Assembly (NCBI RefSeq): GCF_017601095.1
Contig: NZ_JAGFUX010000004.1
Location: forward strand, 62,001-126,000
Direction of reading: 5' to 3'
Source: Streptococcus suis
Lineage (GTDB): Bacteria; Bacillota; Bacilli; Lactobacillales; Streptococcaceae
DNA: 64,000 bases
Shown: positions 9,103 through 17,725 of the stretch, piece by piece
Layout of the letters: every line of letters begins with the position of its first letter
How positions within the stretch are numbered: the stretch's first letter is position 1
The notes under the pieces: model-generated
What the model saw: the letters and a program-made list of their open reading frames with translations, nothing else
Told to the model about the DNA's origin: nothing
Database searches by the model: none
Position numbers and translations under genes: made by a program

Positions 9103-10131
9103 TTATTTGATAAACATGGCATCGCCAAAGCTGAAGAAGCGATACCGCTCTTCAACGGCGTGCTGGTAGGCGGTTAGGGTCAATTCACGACCAGCAAAGG
9201 CAGAAACCAGCATGACCAAGGTTGACTTTGGAAGATGGAAGTTGGTCGAAAAGGCATCGACAATGCGGAAGGTGTATCCTGGTTTGATAAAGATATTGGT
9301 CCAGCCTGAGTCAGCTTCCAAATGGCCATCAAACTTGTTTCCAATAGTTTCAAGAGTGCGAATGGAGGTTGTTCCAACTGCAACGATGCGACCGCCGTTT
9401 GCCTTGACTTCATTTAAGGTCTGGGCAGCTTCAGCCGATAGGTTATAGAACTCTGAGTGCATTTCGTGCTCTTCAACATTGTCTACGGATACAGGACGGA
9501 AGGTGCCCAGTCCGACGTGGAGGGTTAGATAGACAAGCTTGACACCCTTGGCTTCGATTCTCTCCAGCAATTCTTGGGTGAAATGCAGGCCTGCAGTCGG
9601 TGCGGCAGCAGAGCCGTTTTCTTTGGCATAGACAGTCTGGTAGCGTTCACGGTCTTCCAGTTTTTCATGGATATAAGGCGGTAGAGGCATTTCTCCCAAA
9701 CTTTCAAGGACTTCCAAGAAGATACCTTCATAGGCAAACTCAACAATCCTTCCGCCGTGTTCCAGTTCTTCCACGATAGTGGCGGTGAGTCTTCCGTCAC
9801 CGAAGGCAACTTTGGTGCCGACTTTCAAACGCTTGGCTGGTTTAGCAAGGACTTCCCACTGGTCACCTTGGGTATTTTTCAAAAGGAGCAATTCGACGTG
9901 TCCCTGAGTATCGGGCTTGTGACCGTAGAGTCTAGCTGGTAGGACGCGGGTGTTGTTCATGACCAGGGCATCGCCTGGCTCCAACTCATCGATGATGTGG
10001 TCGAAGTGGCTATCCGTCATGTCACCTGTGGTTTTGTCCACAATCAAGAGGCGGGAACTGTCGCGTTTTTCCAAAGGGACTTGCGCAATCAGTTCTTCTG
10101 GCAGGTAAAAATCAAAATCTGCTGTATTCAT
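9103..10131 (-). CDS. queA: S-adenosylmethionine:tRNA ribosyltransferase-isomerase
   Basis: QueA transfers and isomerises the ribosyl part of SAM onto 7-aminomethyl-7-deazaguanine in tRNA, giving epoxyqueuosine at position 34. The 342-residue length is typical. Recognisable blocks include [20 protein letters not shown] at the N-terminus, [40 protein letters not shown] and the C-terminal ESFLHVPKS-like [18 protein letters not shown]. The start is supported by a GGAGTTCCGATG context. A small membrane-protein gene lies immediately upstream on the same strand (9-bp gap) and is probably cotranscribed. Confidence 0.97.
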   Translation of the reverse strand: MNTADFDFYLPEELIAQVPLEKRDSSRLLIVDKTTGDMTDSHFDHIIDELEPGDALVMNNTRVLPARLYGHKPDTQGHVELLLLKNTQGDQWEVLAKPAKRLKVGTKVAFGDGRLTATIVEELEHGGRIVEFAYEGIFLEVLESLGEMPLPPYIHEKLEDRERYQTVYAKENGSAAAPTAGLHFTQELLERIEAKGVKLVYLTLHVGLGTFRPVSVDNVEEHEMHSEFYNLSAEAAQTLNEVKANGGRIVAVGTTSIRTLETIGNKFDGHLEADSGWTNIFIKPGYTFRIVDAFSTNFHLPKSTLVMLVSAFAGRELTLTAYQHAVEERYRFFSFGDAMFIK

Positions 10132-10140
10132 CGGAACTCC

Positions 10141-10314
10141 TTACATGCTGAGAAATAGGATCATAAAATAAAGAAAAATCAGAAATGGTAGGGCGGCCAT
10201 CAATCCTCCCAGAGCCATCATCAGTCGGCGTAACCAGATTGGTTTTGGAACAAAGTAGCCACCGACAAGCAGTAGGATCCCGAAAAAGAATAAAATAAAT
10301 AGTTGTTCAGTCAT
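10141..10314 (-). CDS. small membrane protein (57 aa), probably leaderless
   Basis: A 57-residue frame begins MTEQLFILFFFGILLLVGGY and ends FLIFLYFMILFLSM. Two hydrophobic segments flank a short basic turn (KPIWLRRLMM). It sits just ahead of queA on the same strand. There is no Shine-Dalgarno sequence. A TGGTATAAT element at 10329-10321 would start the RNA at or next to the ATG, so a leaderless message is likely. I do not recognise a family; coding status rests on the uninterrupted frame, composition and position. Confidence 0.6.
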   Translation of the reverse strand: MTEQLFILFFFGILLLVGGYFVPKPIWLRRLMMALGGLMAALPFLIFLYFMILFLSM

Positions 10315-10320
10315 AAAAAT

Positions 10321-10330
10321 ATTATACCAT
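10321..10330 (-). promoter_or_regulatory. extended -10 promoter for small ORF / queA
   Basis: On the minus strand ATGGTATAAT ends seven bases before the ATG at 10314. The expected transcript start coincides with the start codon. Confidence 0.55.
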
Positions 10331-10348
10331 AGTTTAGAAAAGATTCTC

Positions 10349-10377
10349 TTGACAAAAATTGGTCTATACCATATAAT
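10349..10377 (+). promoter_or_regulatory. consensus promoter of nagB
   Basis: TTGACA (10349-10354) and TATAAT (10372-10377) are exactly 17 bases apart, a full consensus sigma-A promoter. Such a strong promoter fits a gene held down by a repressor. Confidence 0.85.
10360..10371 (+). promoter_or_regulatory. NagR/DasR-type (GntR) operator 1
   Basis: TGGTCTATACCA is a near-palindrome that matches the amino-sugar repressor site (TGGTnTAnACCA type). It fills the spacer between -35 and -10 of nagB, where bound repressor would block polymerase. Glucosamine-6-phosphate or GlcNAc-6-P would be the expected inducer for this family. Confidence 0.75.
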
Positions 10378-10390
10378 AGGTTTTAAAAAT

Positions 10391-10402
10391 AGGTCTATAC
10401 CA
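10391..10402 (+). promoter_or_regulatory. NagR/DasR-type operator 2
   Basis: AGGTCTATACCA repeats the operator core GGTCTATACC 31 bases downstream of the first (about three helical turns). It overlaps the start of the nagB leader, so two dimers could bind on one DNA face. Confidence 0.7.
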
Positions 10403-10415
10403 AATGGAGGAAAAT

Positions 10416-11120
10416 ATGAAAGTTTTTGTCGTAAAAGATCAAGTTGAAGGTGCAGGCATTGCCTTGGATATTCTCAAACAGAAAATGGCGGATGGTGCGC
10501 AAGTTCTGGGTTTGGCAACAGGTTCTAGTCCAATCGAATTTTACAAGCAGGTTCGTGAAAGCGACTTGGATTTTTCTGAGGTGACATCTGTTAACTTGGA
10601 TGAGTATGTTGGTTTGGGCGAAGATAGTGACCAATCCTATGTCTATTTCATGAAAGAGCATCTTTTTAATGCCAAACCATTCAAGGAAAACCATTTACCA
10701 AACGGTTTGGCAGCAGATCTTGATGCAGAGTTGGTGCGCTACAATGCCATTCTGGAAGAACATCCAGTAGATTTCCAAATTCTAGGTATCGGTCGCAATG
10801 GGCATATTGGTTTTAACGAACCAGGTGCTTCTTTTGACGGAATTGCCCGCGTTGTGGACTTGGCGCCATCAACCATCGAAGCCAATGCCCGCTTCTTTGA
10901 CAATCCAGAAGATGTTCCAAGACAAGCCATTTCGATGGGCATTGCCAACATCCTATCTGCCAAGACCATTGTTCTCATGGCCTATGGTCAGGAAAAAGCT
11001 GACGCCATTAAGGCGACAGTGGAAGGACCAGTGACGGAGCAAGTTCCAGCTAGCGTCCTCCAAAACCATGATGATGTCGTCCTCATCATCGATGAAGCAG
11101 CAGCCAGTAAATTAGCATAA
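10416..11120 (+). CDS. nagB: glucosamine-6-phosphate deaminase
   Basis: NagB converts glucosamine-6-phosphate to fructose-6-phosphate and ammonia, feeding amino sugars into glycolysis. The 234-residue form is the short, Gram-positive type. Motifs visible: [10 protein letters not shown] for phosphate binding, VNLDEYVGL with the catalytic Asp, [16 protein letters not shown] with active-site residues, and [16 protein letters not shown]. An ATG at 10404 is in frame, but 10416 is preferred because GGAGG lies at the right distance before it. Two NagR-type operators overlap the promoter. Confidence 0.97.
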   Translation: MKVFVVKDQVEGAGIALDILKQKMADGAQVLGLATGSSPIEFYKQVRESDLDFSEVTSVNLDEYVGLGEDSDQSYVYFMKEHLFNAKPFKENHLPNGLAADLDAELVRYNAILEEHPVDFQILGIGRNGHIGFNEPGASFDGIARVVDLAPSTIEANARFFDNPEDVPRQAISMGIANILSAKTIVLMAYGQEKADAIKATVEGPVTEQVPASVLQNHDDVVLIIDEAAASKLA

Positions 11121-11126
11121 CAGACA

Positions 11127-11161
11127 AAACCGACTACCATTTTTGGCAGTCGGTTTTTTTT
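11127..11161 (+). terminator. nagB terminator
   Basis: AAAACCGACT...AGTCGGTTTT forms a stem around a short T-rich loop and runs into eight T residues. Confidence 0.9.
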
Positions 11162-11177
11162 AGGATTCAAGGTCAGC

Positions 11178-12266
11178 TTATACACGATTGCGGTGGCGGA
11201 AAGAGATGACGAGCATCATAAATGAACTAGCAACGAGAATAGCAGCGATCAGGGATAGATGGTGGTGGAAGGCTATCAGAAGAATGATGGTGCTGAATAC
11301 CAGAATGGCATATTGAAGCCACACCATTTTACCCAGTCGATAGAGGTCTTGGTTGTAGCGACTGGTCATTAGGATTCCTAGATAGTAGAGGAAGTAACCA
11401 ATGAGTAGGAAAGGCAAACCCAAACTAGCGTGCTCACCCGGTAAAACCTCCACAGCAACTGTAAAGAAGTTGAGGCCTAAAACCAGTGCCATATGGGCAT
11501 AGAGTAAGGTGGCTACATTTGTCTTTTGATGGTGATTGATATTGAGATAGGTTTGCGAAATGTAAAACATAAAGGAGAACGCCATTGCCAAGAAGAAGAG
11601 AACACTAGTGAGCAGATGCGTCTGACTCGGATAATTCTTCAAAATCGCAATGACCGTTTCACCAAAGGTAATAATGGTAATCAACTGACACCGTTCAACG
11701 ATGTGAGGAAAGTTCATAGCATCGTGACTGAATTTGTCCTTGAAGAAATAGGAAATAATATACGGGAGATATAAAAGCAAGAGGCTCTTTTCATCATAGG
11801 TCCAGAAATTAAAGTAAATAGCTACCGAAGCCAAGAAAAATACCAGCACATAAATCCCAAATATATAGAGACTATTTTTTATATCTGCCGTAAAACCGAT
11901 TTTCCGACCCCGAAGGTAGTACTGCAAGCAAATCAGCAGATAAGACAGGGTCAAAAAGATGGTAAATGGTAGGGCAGTCGCTTCAAAATCATGGCTAAAG
12001 TTCAGGGATAATTGTCCCACCACAAACATGGACGCAATAATCGTGTTAATATCCAACAAATCCCGTTCACCATATTTGTTGAGATAGATGGTTTCGTTGA
12101 TTCACAGGGTCATAACAATCAGGTTTGCGGTGATAAAAGTTAGAATTTCTCTGAGTCCGATATGGTCCCCGTGTAAGAGGCCAGTCAGTGAAGAAGTGGC
12201 CAGAACAAAGACCAAATCATAAAATAATTCATAGTTGGATACGCGTTTTGCGATAATCTCAGACAT
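11178..12266 (-). pseudogene. LtrA-family membrane protein broken by an in-frame TGA
   Basis: A good start (GGAGATTGACATG, ATG at 12266) opens a frame MSEIIAKRVSNYELFYDLVF that continues to codon 54. A TGA stop (12104-12102, codon 55) follows, and the same frame then runs on to 11178 for another 300 or so codons with no further stop. The joined protein (~361 residues) reads as a low-temperature-requirement A (LtrA) family polytopic membrane protein, with FELFYDLVFV-type N-terminus and many hydrophobic helices. A TGG tryptophan codon changed to TGA is the simplest explanation. The 3' part could start at codon 70 or so, but it would lack the first helices. Function of the family is poorly known. 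Confidence 0.75.
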
Positions 12267-12312
12267 GTCAATCTCCTTTTCAAAAAATCTGAACTATTAT
12301 ACCATACGAAAA

Positions 12313-12488
12313 GGCTGGGACAAAAGTCCTGGCCTCCTTAGTTTTTTTTTCGATAATTAAACCTGACACAGTGGTTGAGTGGGCTCTAATTAGCTGATTT
12401 TATCAGCTTTTACAGCCCTACTCAACTGTGCGGGGGTGGGCTAACGACTCATCGAACCCTACGGGTTACCGATTTTTGTCCCCATCCC
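12313..12488. repeat. ~175-bp palindromic intergenic repeat element
   Basis: The ends are inverted repeats: GGCTGGGACAAAAGTC at 12313-12328 and the complement of GGGATGGGGACAAAAATC at 12471-12488. Inside, CACAGTGGTTGAGTGGGCT (12367-12385) pairs with AGCCCTACTCAACTGTG (12414-12430) around a small AGCTGATTTTATCAGCT hairpin, and AACCCTACGGGTT forms another. No frame codes for protein. It has the look of a small non-autonomous mobile repeat; copies elsewhere in the genome are expected but cannot be seen here. The T-run at 12341-12350 may also serve as a terminator. Confidence 0.7.
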
Positions 12489-12494
12489 TATTTA

Positions 12495-13451
12495 TTATAG
12501 TTTCCAGTCCAAGTCAGGTCCGACAGGAACAATGCCTGTTGGGTTAATGGTCTTGTGGCTACCGTAGTAGTGCTGTTTGATATGGTCAAAGTCAACCGTT
12601 TCTGAAATACCAGCATGGTTGTAAATCCGCTTGGTATAATCCCACAAGTTTGGATAGTCAACCAAGGCCTTGATATTGCATTTGAAATGCCCAAAGTAAA
12701 CAGGGTCAAAACGCACCAAGGTGGTAAAGAGACGAAGGTCAGCCACGGTTAATTGATTGCCAACTAGATAGTCCTTCTCTGCCAAATGCTCTTCTAGTTT
12801 GTCCAAGGCAGCAAAGAGATTGTTGACTTCTTTTTCATAGACTTTCTGATTGGTTGAAAATCCAGCCTTGTAAACACCATTGTTGATGTTTGGATAGACA
12901 AAATCATTCATGGCATCAATCTCGGCTTGTAGATGTTCTGGATAGTAGTCATCATAGTTACCTGTAATGTCATTGAAGGCAGTATTGAACATGCGCATGA
13001 TTTCAGCAGACTCGTTGCTGACAATGGTATTAGTTTTCTTATCCCACAGGACAGGGACGGTCACCCGACCAGAGTAAGTTGGGTCAGCCTTCAAATAGAC
13101 CTGATAGAGATAGTCGCTGTTAAAGAGGGGATCCTTGATAACACCAGGTCCATCTTCAAAGGTCCAGCCATTTTCTAACATGAGTGGATGAACGACAGAC
13201 AGGGAAATATGGTCTTCCAAGCCCTTCAATTTTCTCATAATCAAGGTCCGACTAGCCCAAGGACAAGCCAGAGAAATATAGAGGTGGTAGCGACCAGACT
13301 CAGCCTTGAAACCAGCTTTTCCTGTTGGGCCTGCCTGTCCGTCTGGCGTAATCCAGTTGCGAAATTGTGTGACTGTACGAATAAACTTACCACCTGTAGA
13401 CTTGGTATCATACCACTTGTCCACCCATTTTCCATCTTGTAAAAGTCCCAT
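12495..13451 (-). CDS. glutathionyl-hydroquinone reductase (Xi-class GST, YqjG/ECM4 family)
   Basis: The 318-residue protein has the hallmark CPWASRT catalytic motif (SLACPWASRTLIM), the thioredoxin-like N-domain and an all-helical C-domain with LVGNQLTVADLRLFTTLVRFD. Family members reduce glutathionyl-hydroquinones using glutathione; the catalytic Cys is the one in CPW. A substrate in this organism is unknown. It is a stand-alone gene with an AAGGAGAATAGTATG-like start context. A palindromic repeat element lies directly downstream. Confidence 0.93.
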   Translation of the reverse strand: MGLLQDGKWVDKWYDTKSTGGKFIRTVTQFRNWITPDGQAGPTGKAGFKAESGRYHLYISLACPWASRTLIMRKLKGLEDHISLSVVHPLMLENGWTFEDGPGVIKDPLFNSDYLYQVYLKADPTYSGRVTVPVLWDKKTNTIVSNESAEIMRMFNTAFNDITGNYDDYYPEHLQAEIDAMNDFVYPNINNGVYKAGFSTNQKVYEKEVNNLFAALDKLEEHLAEKDYLVGNQLTVADLRLFTTLVRFDPVYFGHFKCNIKALVDYPNLWDYTKRIYNHAGISETVDFDHIKQHYYGSHKTINPTGIVPVGPDLDWKL

Positions 13452-13573
13452 ACTATTCTCCTTTTTGAAAATTTAGAAATCACCCAGAGACTCATAGAAT
13501 AGGTATTTCTAAAACGTTTGTCACTAACTAGTATTATAACCCTTCTATTTCAAAGGTCAAGTCAAACGATTTA

Positions 13574-13582
13574 TGGTAGAAT
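13574..13582 (+). promoter_or_regulatory. extended -10 promoter of the pseudouridine synthase gene
   Basis: TGGTAGAAT ends seven bases before the ATG at 13589, so the predicted transcript begins at the start codon itself. Confidence 0.55.
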
Positions 13583-13588
13583 AGTCTC

Positions 13589-14308
13589 ATGAGATTGGAC
13601 AAGTGTTTAGAACAGGCAAGGATTGGCTCCCGTAAGCAGGTAAAAAAACTTTTCAAAGCCCAGCGGATTTGCATTGACGGACAGGTCGCAACCAGCCTAA
13701 GCCAAATTGTGGACCCAGGTCTACAGAACATTGAAGTTGTAGGCCAGAGGGTTGAACTGGAAGGCAGTCGTTATTATCTGCTTCATAAGCCTGCGGGTGT
13801 GGTTTCTGCCGTGTCCGACAAGGAGCACCAGACCGTTATTGACCTGTTTGAGCCAGAGCATAGGGCAGACGGGCTCTATCCCGTCGGTCGCTTGGATAGG
13901 GATACCGAAGGTCTGCTTCTCATCACTAACAACGGCCCACTTGGCTTTCGCATGCTTCATCCCAAGCACCATGTGGATAAGGTCTATTACGTGGAGGTCA
14001 ACGGTCCCTTGGGACCAGATGCCCCAGACTTTTTTGCCCAAGGTATTCGCTTTTTGGACGGCACTCGCTGCCAGCCTGCAGACTTGACCATTTTAGAGAC
14101 TTCTATGGAACAGAGCAGAGCAGTCATTCGGATTGGTGAAGGTAAGTTTCATCAGGTCAAGAAGATGTTTTTAGCCTATGGTGTCAAGGTTACCTACCTC
14201 AAACGGACCAGCTTTGGCCCATTTCAACTGGGAGATTTGCAAGTAGGGACATACCGCAACTTGACTGAAGCAGAACTGCAGGATTTAAAAAACTATTTTA
14301 GGGAGTAA
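13589..14308 (+). CDS. rsuA: RsuA-family 16S rRNA pseudouridine synthase
   Basis: The 239-residue protein has an N-terminal S4 RNA-binding domain (MRLDKCLEQARIGSRKQVKKLFKAQ) followed by the RsuA/RluB/E/F catalytic domain. That domain contains the signature GRLDRDTEGLLLITNNG with the catalytic Asp, and FHQVKKMFLAYG near the end. It should convert a uridine in small-subunit rRNA to pseudouridine. No Shine-Dalgarno precedes the ATG, and an extended -10 sits seven bases upstream, so the message is probably leaderless. The glutathione peroxidase gene follows after five bases and is likely cotranscribed. Confidence 0.92.
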   Translation: MRLDKCLEQARIGSRKQVKKLFKAQRICIDGQVATSLSQIVDPGLQNIEVVGQRVELEGSRYYLLHKPAGVVSAVSDKEHQTVIDLFEPEHRADGLYPVGRLDRDTEGLLLITNNGPLGFRMLHPKHHVDKVYYVEVNGPLGPDAPDFFAQGIRFLDGTRCQPADLTILETSMEQSRAVIRIGEGKFHQVKKMFLAYGVKVTYLKRTSFGPFQLGDLQVGTYRNLTEAELQDLKNYFRE

Positions 14309-14313
14309 GAAAG

Positions 14314-14799
14314 ATGACAGCTATTTATGATTTTACACTCGAAAACCAAGACGGTCAGCAGGTATCTCTTGAAAGGTATAGAGGCAAGGTCTTGCTGATT
14401 GTCAATACTGCGACAGGATGTGGACTGACTCCGCAATATGAGGCCTTGCAGGCGCTCTACAACCGTTATCGTTCACTGGGCTTTGAAATCTTAGATATTC
14501 CATGCAATCAATTTATGAATCAAGCTCCAGGAACAGCCCAGGAAATCAATAAATTTTGCCAGCTTCATTACGGAACCAGCTTTCCCCGCTTTGCTAAGAC
14601 CAAGGTCAATGGAGCAGATGCCCATCCCCTCTACAAATGGTTGAAAGAAAAGGCGCGAGGACCAGTTGGTAGGGCCATTGAATGGAATTTTGTGAAATTT
14701 TTAGTGGACCGACAAGGCAAGGTTGTCAAACGCCTAGCTGCCACTAGCAGCCCAGATAAATTATCCGAGAGGATTGAAGCGTTACTAAAAACCAGCTAA
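14314..14799 (+). CDS. gpo: glutathione peroxidase family thiol peroxidase
   Basis: The 161-residue enzyme has the GPx fold: NTATGCGLTPQYEALQALYNRY with the peroxidatic Cys in place of selenocysteine, LDIPCNQFMNQAPGT with a second Cys and the conserved Gln, and WNFVKFLVDRQGKVVKR with the conserved Trp-Asn. Such bacterial enzymes usually reduce hydroperoxides with thioredoxin or glutathione. It follows the pseudouridine synthase with a 5-bp gap, and its end overlaps a terminator stem shared with the iron transporter operon on the other strand. Confidence 0.94.
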   Translation: MTAIYDFTLENQDGQQVSLERYRGKVLLIVNTATGCGLTPQYEALQALYNRYRSLGFEILDIPCNQFMNQAPGTAQEINKFCQLHYGTSFPRFAKTKVNGADAHPLYKWLKEKARGPVGRAIEWNFVKFLVDRQGKVVKRLAATSSPDKLSERIEALLKTS

Positions 14800-14819
14800 A
14801 TTCTAGCTGGTTTCTTTTT
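14789..14819. terminator. bidirectional terminator between gpo and the iron transporter operon
   Basis: AAACCAGCTA pairs with TAGCTGGTTT around TTC-rich loop bases; a T-run follows on the plus strand and the A-run serves the minus strand. It overlaps both stop codons. Confidence 0.85.
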
Positions 14820-15792
14820 GCATAAGAACAAAACAATAAGGTGCGCCAATGATGGCTAAAACGATACCTGTTGGAATCCCTGTTCCTACCAACAGCAGTC
14901 TGCCAATTATATCTGCAAGAAGCATGAGACTAGCTGCTAAGCAAATGGCAAGTGGTAATGAGTAGCTGTGGTTTCTTCCAATCAATCTTTTAGCCAAATG
15001 ACTGGCTAGAAAACCGACAAAGGCTGTATTGCCGACCAATAAGGTGGAAAAACTTGCCAAACCAGCTGCTAATAAAAGGATAATGCGACTTTCCCTTTGG
15101 ACATTTATCCCCAATCCTGTGGCAGTTTCTGGACCTAACTGCAAGACATTGAGTCTGGGAATCCGAAGAAAGACTACTAGTAGGCTGATGAGAATCAAGG
15201 GAGCCAGGATCATCAACCTAGACCATTTGTCGCCAAGATAGGCACCTGACAACCATGCCTGGGTATTTTCCATTTGGTAGGGACTGATGACTTGGGTTAA
15301 GCTGAGGGTCAGACTTGTCAAGAGCCCAGCCAGCCCCATGCCGACCAGTAGGAGTTGATTGGATTGAAAACTACCTTTTCTAGTCTGACTGAGCAGATAG
15401 ACAGTTAAGGCAGCCAGGCTTCCTCCTAACCAGGCAAACAAGGATTGGAGTCCTAGACCTGAAAATGGAAGGAAAAGACTGGCAAGTGCCGCTAAGCTAG
15501 CTCCGGCATTGATCCCCAAAATACCAGGGTCTGCCATAGGGTTATGTGTAAGGGTTTGAAGAAGACTAGCGCTTGTTGCAAGTGCCGCACCAGCCAGACA
15601 GGACACCAGTAGGCGTGGGAGCCGAAGATTCCACACAATCAGAGAAATAGAAGGTTTCGCCTGACCAAGCAGTGCTTCTAAGACTTGTTCTACTCCTAAA
15701 TGACTATAACCTAAAAAAAGTGAGAGGAAAGCCAGGACAAGTAGTAGAAGAAGGGCTCCTAGAAGGCTTTTCCGAACAGAAAATCGGATCAT
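14803..15792 (-). CDS. fhuG: ferrichrome-type iron ABC transporter permease
   Basis: The 329-residue protein has about nine or ten hydrophobic helices of the FecCD/BtuC permease family, with the typical segments WNLRLPRLLVSCLAGAALA, NPMADPGILGINAGASLA and the C-terminal GRLLLVGTGIPTGIVLAIIGAPYCFVLM. It pairs with the preceding permease (4-bp overlap ATGA) to form the membrane channel for a ferric siderophore. It is the last gene of the four-gene operon. The gene symbol follows family usage; the exact siderophore is not known. Confidence 0.88.
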   Translation of the reverse strand: MIRFSVRKSLLGALLLLLVLAFLSLFLGYSHLGVEQVLEALLGQAKPSISLIVWNLRLPRLLVSCLAGAALATSASLLQTLTHNPMADPGILGINAGASLAALASLFLPFSGLGLQSLFAWLGGSLAALTVYLLSQTRKGSFQSNQLLLVGMGLAGLLTSLTLSLTQVISPYQMENTQAWLSGAYLGDKWSRLMILAPLILISLLVVFLRIPRLNVLQLGPETATGLGINVQRESRIILLLAAGLASFSTLLVGNTAFVGFLASHLAKRLIGRNHSYSLPLAICLAASLMLLADIIGRLLLVGTGIPTGIVLAIIGAPYCFVLMQKETS

Positions 15793-16802
15793 GACCAGTC
15801 CCCCTTTCGAATCAAGAAGAGTAAGATAGGAAAGCCAATCAAGCTCGTGAGACTATTTAAGGGGAGTTCATATGGAGGATGTAGGATACGGGCTAAGACA
15901 TCCATCCAAACTAGCAGACAAGCCCCACAAAGAGCAGACAATGGCAAGAGGTAACGAAAATCACGTTTAAAGAATGGCCGAATCAGGTTTGGAATGATCA
16001 GACCGATAAATGTCAAACTACCAGCCAAGCTGACGGCAGCTGCGGACAGGACAGTGACCAGTAGCAAGAAGAGGACGAGGAAGAGCCTTGTCTGTAATCC
16101 CAAGCCCTGAGCCAGACTTTCCTGCAAACTTAAGATAGTCAGCTGTTTTGCAAAGAACATGGCAAATAGCAAGGCAAGGAAGATAGGACCAGCCAACCAG
16201 GCTAGACTGGACCAATTTGCCTGAGTCAAACTACCAGATAGTAGTCCGAGATAGTGAGTGGCTTGATTCAGATAAATGCTCATTCCTTGGCCAACTGCGG
16301 ATAGAAAAGCAGTAGTCATGCTGCCGATTAGAAGGATGCGCAAGGGGTGGTTACTGTGTCCTTTTTGTTGGCTGCTAAAAATCACCAATCCTGCAACCAA
16401 TCCCGCTCCCATAAACCCCACCATCAATCGCAGGAGGTAGTGGGAGTTGGGATTAAGGATCAAGAGCAGTAAGACTGACAGTCCCGCCCCTGCTTGAATG
16501 CCCAAGAGCCCAGAATCTGCTAGCCGGTTGTAGGTCACAGCTTGCATCATCAAGCCTGCAACTGCCAAGCTAGCTCCGACCAGACAGGCTGTCAAGAGTC
16601 GAGGAATCCGTAAATCCACGATAATGTCCTGTTGAGCTGAGTTTTTACCAAACTCTTTAAGGGTTGCAAGAAGCTGGTCATGGCTAAAAGAAATTGCTCC
16701 GAAGCGAAGGGAAAGGTAGGCTCCGAATATGAGAAAGAGCCCCACTGTTAAAAAAACAAGCCAAAATAAATTTGGCTTAGGAAATCGAAAGTACTGTGTC
16801 AT
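15789..16802 (-). CDS. fhuB: ferrichrome-type iron ABC transporter permease
   Basis: This 337-residue FecCD-family permease is a paralogue of its downstream neighbour. It carries DLRIPRLLTACLVGASLAVAG, NRLADSGLLGIQAGAGLSVL and SLAGSLTFIGLIIPNLIRPF, the family's coupling and membrane motifs. It starts one base after the binding-protein gene and overlaps the next permease by 4 bp. Translational coupling of the two subunits is therefore likely. The two permeases together would make the heterodimeric channel. Confidence 0.88.
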   Translation of the reverse strand: MTQYFRFPKPNLFWLVFLTVGLFLIFGAYLSLRFGAISFSHDQLLATLKEFGKNSAQQDIIVDLRIPRLLTACLVGASLAVAGLMMQAVTYNRLADSGLLGIQAGAGLSVLLLLILNPNSHYLLRLMVGFMGAGLVAGLVIFSSQQKGHSNHPLRILLIGSMTTAFLSAVGQGMSIYLNQATHYLGLLSGSLTQANWSSLAWLAGPIFLALLFAMFFAKQLTILSLQESLAQGLGLQTRLFLVLFLLLVTVLSAAAVSLAGSLTFIGLIIPNLIRPFFKRDFRYLLPLSALCGACLLVWMDVLARILHPPYELPLNSLTSLIGFPILLFLIRKGDWS

Positions 16803-16803
16803 A

Positions 16804-17724
16804 TTATTGAAGGGCTAGGATAGCATCATGTAGGATACCCAACTGGTAGTCTAAAGAGATAGGGTCGTTGAAAATAAAGCTTTTGGCATCGAGTTGAATG
16901 AGGTGGCCGTCCTGAACCGCTGGTAGATTTTGCCATACATCCGTTTCGTACAAGCTACTTGCAGCGCTGCTGTTTTCATTTGCCATGATGATGTAGTCTC
17001 CTGCATATTGGCTAAGTACTTCAGTTGAAACAGCTAAATATCCAGCTTCAAAGACATCATCTTGGACACTTTGAGGAGCGGCATATCCCAATTCTTGGTA
17101 GATAATTTCCCCACCACGTCCCCAGTTTTGACCAAAGACATAGAGGTCTGCACCGAGATAGCCCATGATGGTAAAGCTTGCTGCATCACCAGTAAGGGAC
17201 TTCATATCCTTACCAGCAGTTTCAATAGCCTGGTCCCATTGACTGGTCCACTCCGTAGCAAGGTTTTCTTGATGAAAGATTTGCCCGAAGACTGCCAAAG
17301 TATCCTTATAAGAATGTTTGCCATATTCAATAGAGATTGTAGGTGCAATCTCAGACAACTGTTCGATATTGGTATCTGTTGAACCTGTCACAATCAAATC
17401 AGGTTCCAAAGCTGCAATGGCTTCCAAATCTTCACTAGTTACGGCTTGTGTTTCTTCCAAGTAACTTGAAAAGGCAGGATTGGCTAGGTCATAAGAAGTT
17501 GCTCCAACTATTGAGAAACCAAGTTTTAAGAGGTAGCCTGTATTGGCAAAGTTGAGGCTGACAACCCGTTTTGGCGCCTGAGGAATATTCCCATAGTAGG
17601 CCACACCTTCAATACTGGGCATTGAAGAGAGGCTAGTTTGGGTCGTTTCTTGCTTGGTTCCTGAACAAGCGATAAGCAAAATGCTAACAAAACATAAAAC
17701 GATAAATGATAGAAACTTTTTCAT
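16804..17724 (-). CDS. fhuD: iron-siderophore-binding lipoprotein
   Basis: The chosen start at 17724 gives a lipoprotein signal MKKFLSFIVLCFVSILLIACSG with a clear lipobox (LIAC). GAAAGGAAG lies in front of it. Longer in-frame starts would run through the upstream gene and destroy the signal. The mature protein is a class III periplasmic-binding-protein fold (TroA/FhuD type): RVVSLNFANTGYLLKLGF, EDLEAIAALEPDLIVTGSTD, and a long central helix. It should capture ferric siderophore outside the membrane. Its ATG lies one base after the ATPase stop codon. Confidence 0.9.
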   Translation of the reverse strand: MKKFLSFIVLCFVSILLIACSGTKQETTQTSLSSMPSIEGVAYYGNIPQAPKRVVSLNFANTGYLLKLGFSIVGATSYDLANPAFSSYLEETQAVTSEDLEAIAALEPDLIVTGSTDTNIEQLSEIAPTISIEYGKHSYKDTLAVFGQIFHQENLATEWTSQWDQAIETAGKDMKSLTGDAASFTIMGYLGADLYVFGQNWGRGGEIIYQELGYAAPQSVQDDVFEAGYLAVSTEVLSQYAGDYIIMANENSSAASSLYETDVWQNLPAVQDGHLIQLDAKSFIFNDPISLDYQLGILHDAILALQ

Positions 17725-17725
17725 A

